Program-made: the position numbers and the translations under genes
Shown: positions 9,208 through 19,942 of the stretch, in pieces
Numbering within the stretch: the first letter of the stretch is position 1
Layout of the letters: the number at the start of each line of letters is the position of its first letter
The notes under the pieces: generated by a model
The model's input: only the letters and a program-made list of their open reading frames with translations
The model's database searches: none
Told to the model about the DNA's origin: nothing
Assembly (NCBI RefSeq): GCF_009909145.1
Contig: NZ_JAAAPJ010000010.1
Location: forward strand, 62,001 to 126,000
Origin: Corallococcus silvisoli
GTDB taxonomy: Bacteria; Myxococcota; Myxococcia; Myxococcales; Myxococcaceae
Direction: 5' to 3'
Length of the DNA: 64,000 bases

Positions 9208-10878
9208 CTACGCGTGAGACTGCTGGACGCGGTGGATGAGCTGCTCCACTTCATTGGCCAGCGACATCACCTGGGCGCCGATGCTCGGCTCGTCCTTGTG
9301 CTTGCGCGCCTCCTCGATCTTCCGCTGCACGCGCTCCTTCATCGGCCCGATGCTCAGGCTGCCCGGCGCCTGGCTCGGCAGGAACTCGAGGAGGCTCTCC
9401 GCGAACTGCCGCATCAGCATCTGCGCGGGCACGAAGGTGAACATGCGCTCGCCATACCACTGCGTGTAGAGCCCCGAGTGCGGCCCGTACTCGAAGGGGT
9501 CCGAGCGCAGGTTGATGAGGTAGGGCCACGCGGGGTTGAAGCGCTTGCCGCTGAACCACATGTCCGGCCCTTCGCCGTCCTGGTAGCTGAAGATGACCTT
9601 CCAGTCCTTGTAGCGCACCGCCGCGACGTTGCCGCTGTCGAGCACGTAGATGAACTGGTCGCGGTTGCCCGGCGCCGTGCCCGCCAGGAGCGCGTTCTGG
9701 TCGTACCCATCCAGGTGGACCTTGAACGTCTTGTCGCCGACCTTGTAGCCGCGCTTGCACTTCTCCACGAGGTCCGTGGGGCCGCCCGCCGCGGCCACCA
9801 GCGTGGGCATCCAGTCCTCGTGCGCGAAGATGTCATTGATGACGCGCCCCGGCTCCACCACGCCCGGCCAGCGCACCACGCACGGCACGCGCACGCCGCC
9901 CTCCCACGTCGAGCCCTTCTCACCGCGGAACGGGCAGTTGCCGCCGTCCGGCCAGCCCATCTTCTCCGCGCCGTTGTCGGTGGAGAACACCACCAGCGTG
10001 TCGTCCGCGATGCCCAGCTCATCGAGCTTGTCCAGCAGCACCCCGACGATGTCGTCCAGCTCCCGCATCGCGTCCGCGTAGAGGCCGTAGCCGGTGGCGT
10101 TCTGGTACTTCTTCTGGAGGTAGGTCCAGACGTGGGTGCGCGTGGTGTTGTGCCAGAGGAAGAACGGCTTGCCCTCCTTCACCGCGCGCTCCATGAAGTC
10201 CAGCGTCCCCTGGAGGAACTCGCCGTCCACCGTCTCCATTCGCTTCCGGGTGAGCGCGCCGGTGTCCTCGATGCGCTGCTTGCCCACCACGCCCCAGCGA
10301 GGGTCCTCGGTGGCGTCGTTGCGCTCGGTGGCCCAGGCGTGCAGCACGCCGCGCGGGCCGAAGCGCTCCTTGAAGGCCGGGTCCTTCGGGTAGTCGGGGC
10401 ACTCCGGCTCGTTCTCCGCGTTGAGGTGGTAGAGGTTGCCGAAGAACTCGTCGAAGCCGTGCACCGTGGGCAGGTAGGGGTTGGAGTCGCCCAGGTGGTT
10501 CTTGCCGAACTGGCCGCAGGTGTAGCCCAGCGGCTTGAGCATCTCCGCGATGGTGGGGTCGGAGTCCTGGAGGCCGTACTTGGCCCCGGGCATGCCGATG
10601 GTGGTGAGCCCCGTGCGCAGCGGGTTCATGCCGGTGATGAACGCCGCGCGGCCCGCGGTGCAGCTCTGCTGGCCGTAGCAGTCCGTCATCAGCGCGCCTT
10701 GCTTCGCGATGCGGTCGATGTTGGGCGTGCGGTAGCCCATCATCCCCTGGTTGTAGGCGCTGATGTTCCAGTAGCCGATGTCGTCGCCCCAGATGACCAG
10801 GATGTTGGGTTTGCGCTTCTCGTGCTTGCCGTGGCCATTGCCATTGCCCGTGGACTTCGTCTTGCCAGTGGTCGCCAT
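9208..10878 (-). CDS. Arylsulfatase-type sulfatase, Cys-type, cytoplasmic
   Basis: 556-residue type I sulfatase that hydrolyses sulfate esters. N-terminal metal Asp pair in NILVIWGDDIGYWN (about residues 25-38), then the modification motif CTAGR with Cys at about 73, which fits the C-x-[PA]-x-R rule for conversion to formylglycine. Later motifs include LVVFSTDNGAEKMGWPDGG and PFRGEKGSTWEGGVRVP, typical of the family. The ATG at 10878 is used because AAAGGAGAG precedes it; the 91 residues read further upstream belong to the overlap with the SulP tail. The N-terminus is Gly/Lys-rich with no signal peptide, which is unusual since most sulfatases are exported. A sulfatase maturase follows and a SulP anion transporter precedes it by 32 bp. 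Confidence 0.92.
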   Translation of the reverse strand: MATTGKTKSTGNGNGHGKHEKRKPNILVIWGDDIGYWNISAYNQGMMGYRTPNIDRIAKQGALMTDCYGQQSCTAGRAAFITGMNPLRTGLTTIGMPGAKYGLQDSDPTIAEMLKPLGYTCGQFGKNHLGDSNPYLPTVHGFDEFFGNLYHLNAENEPECPDYPKDPAFKERFGPRGVLHAWATERNDATEDPRWGVVGKQRIEDTGALTRKRMETVDGEFLQGTLDFMERAVKEGKPFFLWHNTTRTHVWTYLQKKYQNATGYGLYADAMRELDDIVGVLLDKLDELGIADDTLVVFSTDNGAEKMGWPDGGNCPFRGEKGSTWEGGVRVPCVVRWPGVVEPGRVINDIFAHEDWMPTLVAAAGGPTDLVEKCKRGYKVGDKTFKVHLDGYDQNALLAGTAPGNRDQFIYVLDSGNVAAVRYKDWKVIFSYQDGEGPDMWFSGKRFNPAWPYLINLRSDPFEYGPHSGLYTQWYGERMFTFVPAQMLMRQFAESLLEFLPSQAPGSLSIGPMKERVQRKIEEARKHKDEPSIGAQVMSLANEVEQLIHRVQQSHA

Positions 10879-10910
10879 GTGCCGCTCTCCTTTGCGTTGG
10901 GGGGACTGCT

Positions 10911-12851
10911 TCAGTGCGTGGGGCCGCGGGGGCCCCCGTCGTCGTCGGATGGCGGGTGCGGCAGGTGGTCGAGCAGCCTCCGCATCCGCGACTCCGCTTC
11001 GTCCAACTGGACGAGCAGGTCCTTCTGTCGGTGGCGCTCCTCGCCGTGCAGCGTCGCGCCAGCCTCGTCCACGCGCGCGCGCACCAGGTCCAGGCCGTCG
11101 TGGATGAGGCGCCATTCCTGCCAGACCTGGGATTCGTGGCGCGCCATCCACGCCTCCACGCCCGTGCTCACCTGCGGGTAGACATTCTGGGCGCCCACCT
11201 TCTCCAGGACGCCCGTGCGCTCCAGCATCCGGTGCGTGGGCGCGTGCACGCGCGCCAGGGCCAGGGTGATGCCCCGGTGGGACAGGTCCTCGTGCAGGCC
11301 GGCCAGCATGTCCGCGCCCGGCACGTCCAGGTCGTCCGTCAGCTCCAGGTCCAGCAGCACCTCGCGCACCGGCGAGGCCGCGTCGCGCACGCGGACGAGC
11401 ACCTCGTCCCGGAGGGACGTCGCGTTGGCGAAGAAGAGGCCTTCCTCCGGCCGGAAGACGTGGAGGCCGGGCAGGGTGATGGCGGAGGACTCGCGGTGGG
11501 TCGCCGCCAGGTCCAGCGTCCCCGGCACGCGGCCCAGCTCGCTCAGGCGCGGGCGGCTGGCGCGGTAGACGGTGAGGAACAGCGACACGCCCACCGCGAT
11601 GAGCAGGCCGGGGAGCACGTCGAAGGCCAGCACGCCCAGCAACGCCACCGCCGCGCCCAGGAAGTCCGCGCGGCGCAGGTGGGCCAGCCGCGCCAGCTCC
11701 TTCACGTCCATCATCCCCAGGATGGCCACCACCACGATGGCGCCCAGCGTGGCCTCGGGCAGCGCGCGGAACAGGCCGGTGAGGAAGAGGGCCACGAGCA
11801 GCGTCAGGCCCGCCGTCACCAGCGATGACACCTGCGTGGTGGAGCCCGCCTGATCATTGGCGGCGGACTTGGACAGGCTGCACCCCATGCCGAAGCCCCG
11901 GAAGAGGCCGCCGCCCACGTTCGCGGCGCCCAGGCCCACCAGCTCCCGGTTGGGGTCCACCTCGTAGCCGTGCTTCGCCGCGAACATGCGCGCCGGGCCA
12001 ATGGCCTCCGCGAACGCCACCAGCGCGATGCCGCACGCCCCCGGCAGCAGCTTCAAGAGGTCCTGCCAGCCCACGCCCGGAGGCAGCCGGGGGGACACGA
12101 GCCCGGAGGGGATGGGCCCCACGATGGCCACCCCCTTCGCGTCCAGGTGCAGCAGCGCGGACACGGCGATGCCCAGCACCAGCACCGCGAGCGCGGCGGG
12201 GATGCGCCGGGACACCCTCCCCAACAGGAGCAGCGCCGCGATGCTCGACGCGCCCACGACGAGCGTCAGCGGGTGGGTCTGTCCCAGGTGGGAGAGGATG
12301 AAGCCCAGCCGTTCGAAGAAGCCGCCCTTGGCGCCTTCGATGCCAAGGAGCTTGGGCACCTGCTTGATGGCGATGATGAGCGCCAGCCCGAACACGAAGC
12401 CGCTGAGCACGGAGGCGGAGAAGAACTGCGCGACGCGGCCCAGCTTCAGCACGCCCGCCAGCGCCGCGACGGCGCCCGCCAGCAGCGCCAGCGCGGCGGT
12501 GAGGGCCACGAAGCGCGGGGACCCCTGCTGCGCCAGCGCGCCCACCGTGGCGGCGGAGAGCACCGACACGCTGGCGGACACCGCGACGATGAGCTGGCGC
12601 GAGCTGCCGAACAGCGCGTAGAGCGCCAGCGCCGCGGGCGTGGAGTACAGCGCCGCCTGAGGCGGGAGTCCGGCGAGCTGCGCGTAGGCCATGCCCTCCG
12701 GGATGTGCAGCGCCGTCACCGTGAGCGCGCCCACCAGGTCCTTCTTCAGCCGCGCCCGGTCGTAGCCGTGCAGCGAGGCCACGAAGGGGCTGACGCGGGC
12801 AAGCCACGAGGCGTGGCCCCGCGCGGCGGGCGGGTGTGGAGCTTCTCCCAT
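10911..12851 (-). CDS. SulP-family anion transporter with STAS domain (second copy)
   Basis: 646-residue inner-membrane transporter. Signature near the N-terminus: LHIPEGMAYAQLAGLPPQAALY; STAS domain near residues 440-560 (HVFRPEEGLFFANATSLRDE, VLLDLELTDDLDVPGADML). A C-terminal extension of about 80 residues follows, rich in Arg, Glu and Asp (RVDEAGATLHGEERHRQKD) and probably coiled coil, which the other SulP in this window lacks. It lies 32 bp upstream of the sulfatase in the same direction, so sulfate may be the cargo; that is an inference from context. ATG at 12851; the gap to the preceding barrel gene is 75 bp. Confidence 0.88.
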   Translation of the reverse strand: MGEAPHPPAARGHASWLARVSPFVASLHGYDRARLKKDLVGALTVTALHIPEGMAYAQLAGLPPQAALYSTPAALALYALFGSSRQLIVAVSASVSVLSAATVGALAQQGSPRFVALTAALALLAGAVAALAGVLKLGRVAQFFSASVLSGFVFGLALIIAIKQVPKLLGIEGAKGGFFERLGFILSHLGQTHPLTLVVGASSIAALLLLGRVSRRIPAALAVLVLGIAVSALLHLDAKGVAIVGPIPSGLVSPRLPPGVGWQDLLKLLPGACGIALVAFAEAIGPARMFAAKHGYEVDPNRELVGLGAANVGGGLFRGFGMGCSLSKSAANDQAGSTTQVSSLVTAGLTLLVALFLTGLFRALPEATLGAIVVVAILGMMDVKELARLAHLRRADFLGAAVALLGVLAFDVLPGLLIAVGVSLFLTVYRASRPRLSELGRVPGTLDLAATHRESSAITLPGLHVFRPEEGLFFANATSLRDEVLVRVRDAASPVREVLLDLELTDDLDVPGADMLAGLHEDLSHRGITLALARVHAPTHRMLERTGVLEKVGAQNVYPQVSTGVEAWMARHESQVWQEWRLIHDGLDLVRARVDEAGATLHGEERHRQKDLLVQLDEAESRMRRLLDHLPHPPSDDDGGPRGPTH

Positions 12852-12926
12852 GGGGACGATGTGGCCACCCGGATGGGCAGGATCATCGTCCCGGGAGTGG
12901 GGACGGACGGGCCGCCGGGGGCCGGG

Positions 12927-13970
12927 TCAGAAGATGTAGCGGAGGATGAGCTGGCCGTAGGAGAGCTTGGGGTCGCCCGACACCATTGTCTCGTCCTCCG
13001 TATCCAACCCCTGCAGGGGGGCCAGCTTGAGCGTGGTCGCCGCGCCCACGCCGAACTGCAGGTGCTGGCGACCGGAGTAGTAGACGCCCAGCGCGAGCGT
13101 GCTCGAGTGGAGGGTGCGGTGGGGCAGGTCCACGAACGTCTGCCTCCCGGTGCGGAAGAGGTACTCGCCCATCACCGCGATGGGGATGCCCAGCGCGGGG
13201 CGCAGGTCCGCCGTCAGCGCCGCGGACAGGTCCACCCGCACGGCGTACGTGTCCTGCACCACGCGGCCGCCCGCCACGGCGTCGAAGGGCTCGCGCTTCT
13301 GCCACGCGTACTCCGCGGAGGCGGAGGCCTGGACGGAGAAGCTGGCTCCCAGCGCCTGCGCCAGGTACACGCCGCCATTGACGGTCGTCTCGGAGGAGGG
13401 CACCTGCAGGTACTGGGCGATGTCGCCGTTGAACACGTCGTCCAGCGTCAGGAGCGGGTTGTTGATGATGGCCCGCGTGAAGGGCAGCAGCGTCAGGCTC
13501 CTCCCCTTGTCGTAGCCCCCATTGGCGCGGAGGGAGACCTGGGAGCCGCTCGCCTCGTTGCGGAGCAGCCGCAGCACCAGCCCCGCCTGGCCCACCAGGT
13601 CCACCGAACCCCCGCGGGCGATGAGCGCCGGAGGCGTGGACCCCAGGATGCCGACGCCTTGCGCGAAGCCCGCCAGGGCCAGCCAGTCCGTGAGCCGCAG
13701 GCCCACGTCCAGCGTCTCCTGGAACCCCAGGAGCAGGGCGTCCAGCCGGCGGGTGTCTCCCACGGGCACGTCCGGCACGTGGTAGCGCGCGATGCCGGTG
13801 CGCATGCCGATGTGCGTGGTGACCAGCGCGCTCTGCTGCAGGATGGGCAGCTCGAAGAGGTGGCCGCTCAGCATCCGGTCACGGAGCGGCCGGCACTCCT
13901 CCGCGGATTGGGCATCGGCCGTCAGGACGGGCGCGAGCAAGAGGGCCAGGGCCAGGAGCGGAGTTCGCAT
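12927..13970 (-). CDS. Exported putative beta-barrel protein
   Basis: 347 residues with a clear signal peptide (LLALALLLAPVLTADAQS). The rest alternates hydrophobic and polar residues with many Gly, Tyr and Thr, and it ends in YGQLILRYIF, a final strand with a C-terminal Phe as in outer-membrane barrels. I do not recognise a named family. It lies between the AspT-type antiporter and the second SulP gene, all on the same strand, so it may supply outer-membrane passage for the solutes these handle. The two Cys near the start and DRMLSGHLFELPILQ have no function I can assign. Confidence 0.6.
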   Translation of the reverse strand: MRTPLLALALLLAPVLTADAQSAEECRPLRDRMLSGHLFELPILQQSALVTTHIGMRTGIARYHVPDVPVGDTRRLDALLLGFQETLDVGLRLTDWLALAGFAQGVGILGSTPPALIARGGSVDLVGQAGLVLRLLRNEASGSQVSLRANGGYDKGRSLTLLPFTRAIINNPLLTLDDVFNGDIAQYLQVPSSETTVNGGVYLAQALGASFSVQASASAEYAWQKREPFDAVAGGRVVQDTYAVRVDLSAALTADLRPALGIPIAVMGEYLFRTGRQTFVDLPHRTLHSSTLALGVYYSGRQHLQFGVGAATTLKLAPLQGLDTEDETMVSGDPKLSYGQLILRYIF

Positions 13971-14054
13971 GCCGGCGAACGTGGGAGGGCCCCCGTGATG
14001 ACGGTATTGCCCGCCCCGCCCTTGCGTCCGTCGGCGGCAGAACGCCCGCGCCTG

Positions 14055-15890
14055 TCAGCCCATCAGCGCGAAGAGGTAGCAGATGAGCGTGAGCAGCAGG
14101 TTCGACACCGCGAACGTCACCGGATAGCCGATGGCCGGGATGATGCTGTGGGTGGCCTCCTGCGACGCCCGCATGCCGGCGCTGTTGCACCGCGCGCCCG
14201 CGACGGCGCCCATCAGCACGGCGGTGTTCATCTTCATCACGTACTGGCCCACCGCCCACGCGACGATGGGCGGCACCAGCGCCGCGACGAGGCCCACGAC
14301 GAGGATGGGCGTCAGCGTCCCCCCCGCGACGGCGCTCGCCACGCCCGCGCCCGCGTTGATGCCCAGGATGGCGATGAAGACGTTGAGGCCCAGGTCCTCC
14401 AGCAGCTCGCGCGCCGCCTCCGGGAACGGGCCGCCCAGCGCCGGGTTGTGGGTGCGCAGGATGCTCAAGCCGATGCTCACGATGAGCAGGCCCACCGCGG
14501 AGCCCAGGCTGAACTTCACCCCGCCCACGGGCACGGTGATGGCGCCCAGCAACGCGCCCAACGACAACCCCAGCGCCAGGGTGATGATGTCCGTCACCAG
14601 GCTGGGCCGCACCACGCGCCCCACGCGCTTCTGGATGGCGTCCAGGCGCCGGCGGCTGCCCGTCACGCGCAGCACGTCACCCCGGCGGATGACCACGTCA
14701 CGGCCAATGGGCAGCTCGTCGCCGCCGCGAAAGAGCGCGTTGAGGTACAGGCCGTGGCCCTCCTCGCGGGCCAGCTCCCCCAGCGAGTGCCCCACGAGGT
14801 CCGCCTTGTGGGCGACGATCTCCATCGTCTCGACGTGCACGTCCCCCAGCCGCGAATCCACCTCCGGCCCGATGCGCTCGGGCCCGGCGAGGAGCAGCCC
14901 CACCGGGCCGGCCACGGCGACCTCGTCCCCCCGGTGCAGCACCAGGCCGTCCTCGGGCAGGTAGACGCGGCCCGCGTGCAGCACCCGCTCGATGCCGGCG
15001 CGCGGGGCCAGCGGACTCAGCTGCTGGAGCGAGCGCCCCTCCACCTCCGGGCTCTCCACGCGGAACACGCGCACGTGCAGCGGCGCGTTGCCCCGGAGGA
15101 AGGACTCGGCGGTGCCCGGCAGCGGGTCCTGCTGCTCTCCGGCCAGCTCCTTCTCCATCGCCTTCGCGTCCGCCACCGCGTCCCGGCCGAACATCCCGGG
15201 CAGCACCTTGGCCATCACGGTGAAGAGCACCATGCTGACGGAGTAGAGCAGCGCGTAGGACGTCGTCAGGTTCGCTCGCGCCTGCTCCAGCGTCGCGCCA
15301 CCGGTGAGCTTCACCGCGCCGCTGGCCAGGGCGGACTGCGCCGCGCCGAAGCCCGGCGTCGCGGTGTTCGCGCCGGAGAGGATGCCGGCCACGAGCCCCG
15401 GCTGGAGGTGGAAGACGAACCGGGACAGGTACACCAGCAGCGACGACAGCAGCGGCACCAGCAGCGCCAGCACCAGCAGGTGGCGCCCCTCGCGCTGGAT
15501 GCCGCCAATGAACTGCGGCCCCACCTTCATCCCGATGGCGAAGATGAAGAGGTTGAAGAACACCGTGCTGGTGAACTCCGGGATGGCATAGGTGATGTGG
15601 AAGGCCTGATAGGCCCAGAGGCTCACCACCATCCCCAGCAGCAGCGTGGCCGCGGTGGCGCCCAGGCCCACGCCCTTCACCTGCACCTTGCCCAGCGCGT
15701 AGCCCCCCGCGATGACCAGGAACAGCAGGATGAAGGGCTGCTTGCCCAGCGCCGCGAGCAGCACCCCGAACGGGCCATGCGGCCGGGGGGGCGCGGCCGG
15801 GGCCGGAGCCCCCTGGGCGAAGGCGACGACCGCCAGCCCCACGGCCACCGCCCCCACCAGCAGCGCGGTGTGGCGTGTGATGACTCGCAT
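14055..15890 (-). CDS. AspT/AAE-family antiporter (YidE/YbjL type) with two RCK_C domains
   Basis: 611-residue transporter of the aspartate:alanine exchanger family. The layout is five to six N-terminal membrane helices, two TrkA-C/RCK_C-like domains in the middle (VRVFRVESPEVEGRSLQQL with DGLVLHRGDEVAVAGP; then DLVGHSLGELA with DVVIRRGDVLRVTG), then a second helix block. AspT exchanges an amino acid for its decarboxylation product and so creates a proton gradient. Here the gene directly follows glutamate decarboxylase (24 bp gap, same strand), so glutamate/GABA exchange is the likely job; that is inference. The N-terminus has an extra hydrophobic, signal-like segment before the first core helix. 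GGGAGCG lies six bases before the ATG. Confidence 0.82.
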   Translation of the reverse strand: MRVITRHTALLVGAVAVGLAVVAFAQGAPAPAAPPRPHGPFGVLLAALGKQPFILLFLVIAGGYALGKVQVKGVGLGATAATLLLGMVVSLWAYQAFHITYAIPEFTSTVFFNLFIFAIGMKVGPQFIGGIQREGRHLLVLALLVPLLSSLLVYLSRFVFHLQPGLVAGILSGANTATPGFGAAQSALASGAVKLTGGATLEQARANLTTSYALLYSVSMVLFTVMAKVLPGMFGRDAVADAKAMEKELAGEQQDPLPGTAESFLRGNAPLHVRVFRVESPEVEGRSLQQLSPLAPRAGIERVLHAGRVYLPEDGLVLHRGDEVAVAGPVGLLLAGPERIGPEVDSRLGDVHVETMEIVAHKADLVGHSLGELAREEGHGLYLNALFRGGDELPIGRDVVIRRGDVLRVTGSRRRLDAIQKRVGRVVRPSLVTDIITLALGLSLGALLGAITVPVGGVKFSLGSAVGLLIVSIGLSILRTHNPALGGPFPEAARELLEDLGLNVFIAILGINAGAGVASAVAGGTLTPILVVGLVAALVPPIVAWAVGQYVMKMNTAVLMGAVAGARCNSAGMRASQEATHSIIPAIGYPVTFAVSNLLLTLICYLFALMG

Positions 15891-15913
15891 CGGGACGCTC
15901 CCTGTCGCGGACT

Positions 15914-17305
<1,392 letters not shown>

Positions 17306-17491
17306 GCGCGCTCCTTGGCGGCGGGTGGGGCGTACGAAAGGTGAGATGGCGCGTGCCGGGGACGGGGGCCTCGTCCCACGGTGGGGGACGGCCAGTGGCG
17401 CGTCCGCCCGTTCCACCCGGAGGGCGTGCGTTGCCCGACAGGGCCCTGCGTCTCCAGGGTGAACCGCACGCAAGGCAAGGGAGGACGGTCC

Positions 17492-18634
17492 ATGTCGAAG
17501 GCCACGGGGTGCGGGATGCGGCGGGCGGTGATTGCGCTCGCTTGTGCGGTGGGGCTGCTGGGGGCGCCGGGTGCGGGGTTCGCCCAGAACGGGGCGCCCG
17601 CGCAGGCGCGGAAGACCCCGCGGGCGGCAACGGACGCGGACGTGTCCTCCGCGGAGGCGAAGGACGCGCTGCGACGGGCCCATGCCCGCTACCAGGGCGT
17701 GAAGAGCGGCAAGAACGCGGACTACATCCCGTCGCTGGCGAAGGTGGACCCCAACCTCTTCGGCATCGTGCTGGTGACGGTGGACGGGCGCGTCTTCTCC
17801 GTGGGGGACGCCGAGCACCCCTTCGCCATCGAGTCCGTGTCCAAGCCCTTCACCCTGGCGCGCGTCCTCCAGGACGTGGGGGCGGACACGGTGGAGAAGA
17901 AGATTGGCACCAACGCCACGGGCGAACCCTTCAACTCCATCATCGCGATTGAGCAGAACCACGAGGCGAAGCGCCCGCCCGCGGGCAACCCGCTGGTGAA
18001 CGCGGGCGCCATCACCGCGGTGAGCATGGTGCCGGCCCAGGACGCGGACGCGCGCTGGACGCGCATCGAGGACACGCTCAACGCCTTCGCGGGGCGCGAG
18101 CTGGACGTGAACGAGCCCGTCTACCACTCCGAGTCCGCCACCAACACGCGCAACCGCGCCATCTCCTGGCTGCTCAAGTCCTACGACGCGCTGCCCGGCG
18201 ACCCCATGGAGGCGCTGGACGTCTACACGCGCCAGTGCTCGGTGAACGTCACCGCGAAGGACCTGGCCATCATGGGGGCCACGCTGGCCAACGGCGGGAC
18301 GAACCCCGTCACCGGCAAGCGCGTGGTGGACTCCGACAACGCGCAGAAGGTGCTGTCGCTGATGCTCACCACCGGCCTCTATGAGAACTCCGGGGACTGG
18401 TCCTTCACCGCGGGCCTCCCCGCGAAGAGCGGCGTGGGCGGCGGCATCGTGGCGGTGGTGCCCGGCCGCTTCGCGGTGGCGACGTTCTCCCCGCCGCTGG
18501 ACAAGGCGGGCAACAGCGTGCGCGGCCAGAAGGCGGTGGAGTCCATCATCACGGAGCTGGGCGGGGACCTCTTCTCCGCGTCTGGCCCGAAGCAGGCGGC
18601 CCCCTCCGGCGCGGGAGTGTCCGGCTCGCGATAG
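17492..18634 (+). CDS. glsA: Glutaminase A, exported
   Basis: Serine-type glutaminase (beta-lactamase-like fold) releasing glutamate and ammonia from glutamine. The catalytic Ser-x-x-Lys is in FAIESVSKPFTL (Ser115, Lys118). Other family blocks are GNPLVNAGAITAVSM, YHSESATNTRNRAISWLLKS and SGVGGGIVAVVPGRFAVATF. The product is 380 residues, about 70 longer than typical GlsA because of an N-terminal signal peptide (AVIALACAVGLLGAPGAGFAQN) and a linker. Export would place glutamate and acid-neutralising ammonia in the periplasm. The ATG at 17492 has AAGGGAGG at 17478-17485. It is divergent from gadB, which suggests one pathway. Confidence 0.93.
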   Translation: MSKATGCGMRRAVIALACAVGLLGAPGAGFAQNGAPAQARKTPRAATDADVSSAEAKDALRRAHARYQGVKSGKNADYIPSLAKVDPNLFGIVLVTVDGRVFSVGDAEHPFAIESVSKPFTLARVLQDVGADTVEKKIGTNATGEPFNSIIAIEQNHEAKRPPAGNPLVNAGAITAVSMVPAQDADARWTRIEDTLNAFAGRELDVNEPVYHSESATNTRNRAISWLLKSYDALPGDPMEALDVYTRQCSVNVTAKDLAIMGATLANGGTNPVTGKRVVDSDNAQKVLSLMLTTGLYENSGDWSFTAGLPAKSGVGGGIVAVVPGRFAVATFSPPLDKAGNSVRGQKAVESIITELGGDLFSASGPKQAAPSGAGVSGSR

Positions 18635-18731
18635 CGCGAGAGACCGCGGGCGGTGATGCCGCCCGGCCCCTTGCCTCCCACCATGGCTCGGGTCCCCGCG
18701 CGAAGAGGGGGACCCGGGCGGGTGGGAGCGC

Positions 18732-19928
18732 ATGGGCAAGCGGCAGCGGTGGGGCTGGCTGGGGCTTCTGGGGGTGCTCGCCGCGATGGGCGCGGGCGCC
18801 GCGGAGGAGGCCGAGGGCGACGACAAGCCTCCGAAGGTGGAGACGCCCCCGAAGGACAAGGGCTTCGCCGTCGAGTCGGAGGACGGCCGCTACAAGCTGG
18901 GGGCGGGGTTGCAGAGCGCCTACAAGCTGGAGCCCGTCTGGGAGAACGGCCACGCGCAGTCCCGCACGGCGTTCCCGTTCCTGCGCCCGCGCCTCTACGG
19001 CAACGTGTTCCGGCCGTGGGTCCAGTTCTGGACGTCGCTGGAGCTGGCGTCGGCGGGGGCGCCCTACCTGCTGGACTCCTACGTGGACCTGCAGCCGTGG
19101 AAGGTCCTGGGCGTGCGCGCGGGACAGCAATACACGCCCATCAGCCGGCATGAGTCGCTGGGGCCGCAGCAGATCCTCTTCCCGGAGTTCGCGCCGGTCG
19201 CGAACTACTTCTGGACCGGCCGCGACAAGGGCCTGACGTTCATGGGGACCGCGAAGGCGCTGGAGTACTACGCGGGCATCTATGGCGGCTCGCCGCTGCG
19301 CTCCATCACGTCGGACCCGGGACGCTGGGTGTCCAACGCGCGGCTCACGGTGAACCCCATGGGCCCCATGGGCTACGGCGAGCTGCCGTACATCATGTCG
19401 GATGAGAAGGGCGCGCCGTTCCGCGTGTCCTTCACGGTGCAGGGCGCGGGCGGCAAGGTGGACCGCGTCGAGGAGAACTTCAACGTGGAGACGGGCGGCT
19501 TCGAGATCACCGACGAGGGCCTGCGCAAGTTCGTCACCGGCGGCGTGGACTTCATGCTCCAGGCCCAGCGCTTCACCTTCTACGCGGAGGGGTGGATCGA
19601 GCGCGTCCACCCGGAGCGGCCCTCCGGCCCGAACTTCACCAGCGTGGGCGCGTGGGCGCAGGCGGACTACGTCTTCTACAAGAAGGTGCTGGACGCGGGC
19701 GTGCGGCTGTCCTGGCTGGACGTGAGCCACGAGCTGCCCGACGACTCGCTGTATGTCCTGGAGGCGCAGCTCGCGTGGTTCGTGGACGCGCCCTTCCTGG
19801 CCTTCAAGCTGCGCTACCAGTTCGCGCACCAGCGCTCGCCGGACCCGGAGCTGCTGGGCGCGGTGAAGCTGGCCCACGACCCGGGCACCTCCAACCTGGT
19901 GACGCTCCAGCTCAACCTGGCGTTCTGA
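18732..19928 (+). CDS. OprO/OprP-like outer-membrane porin
   Basis: 398-residue exported protein with a signal peptide (GWLGLLGVLAAMGAGAA), a short acidic/Pro-rich linker, then a barrel with the phosphate-selective porin look: FLRPRLYGNVFRPWVQFWTS, LGVRAGQQYTPISRHESL and a final strand NLVTLQLNLAF ending in Phe. OprO/OprP porins take up anions such as phosphate. It follows the glutaminase by 97 bp on the same strand and may let glutamine or anions in; that link is only positional. The TGA at 19926-19928 is 15 bp from the end of the convergent OTU gene. Confidence 0.72.
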   Translation: MGKRQRWGWLGLLGVLAAMGAGAAEEAEGDDKPPKVETPPKDKGFAVESEDGRYKLGAGLQSAYKLEPVWENGHAQSRTAFPFLRPRLYGNVFRPWVQFWTSLELASAGAPYLLDSYVDLQPWKVLGVRAGQQYTPISRHESLGPQQILFPEFAPVANYFWTGRDKGLTFMGTAKALEYYAGIYGGSPLRSITSDPGRWVSNARLTVNPMGPMGYGELPYIMSDEKGAPFRVSFTVQGAGGKVDRVEENFNVETGGFEITDEGLRKFVTGGVDFMLQAQRFTFYAEGWIERVHPERPSGPNFTSVGAWAQADYVFYKKVLDAGVRLSWLDVSHELPDDSLYVLEAQLAWFVDAPFLAFKLRYQFAHQRSPDPELLGAVKLAHDPGTSNLVTLQLNLAF

Positions 19929-19942
19929 AGGGCGCGGGCGGC

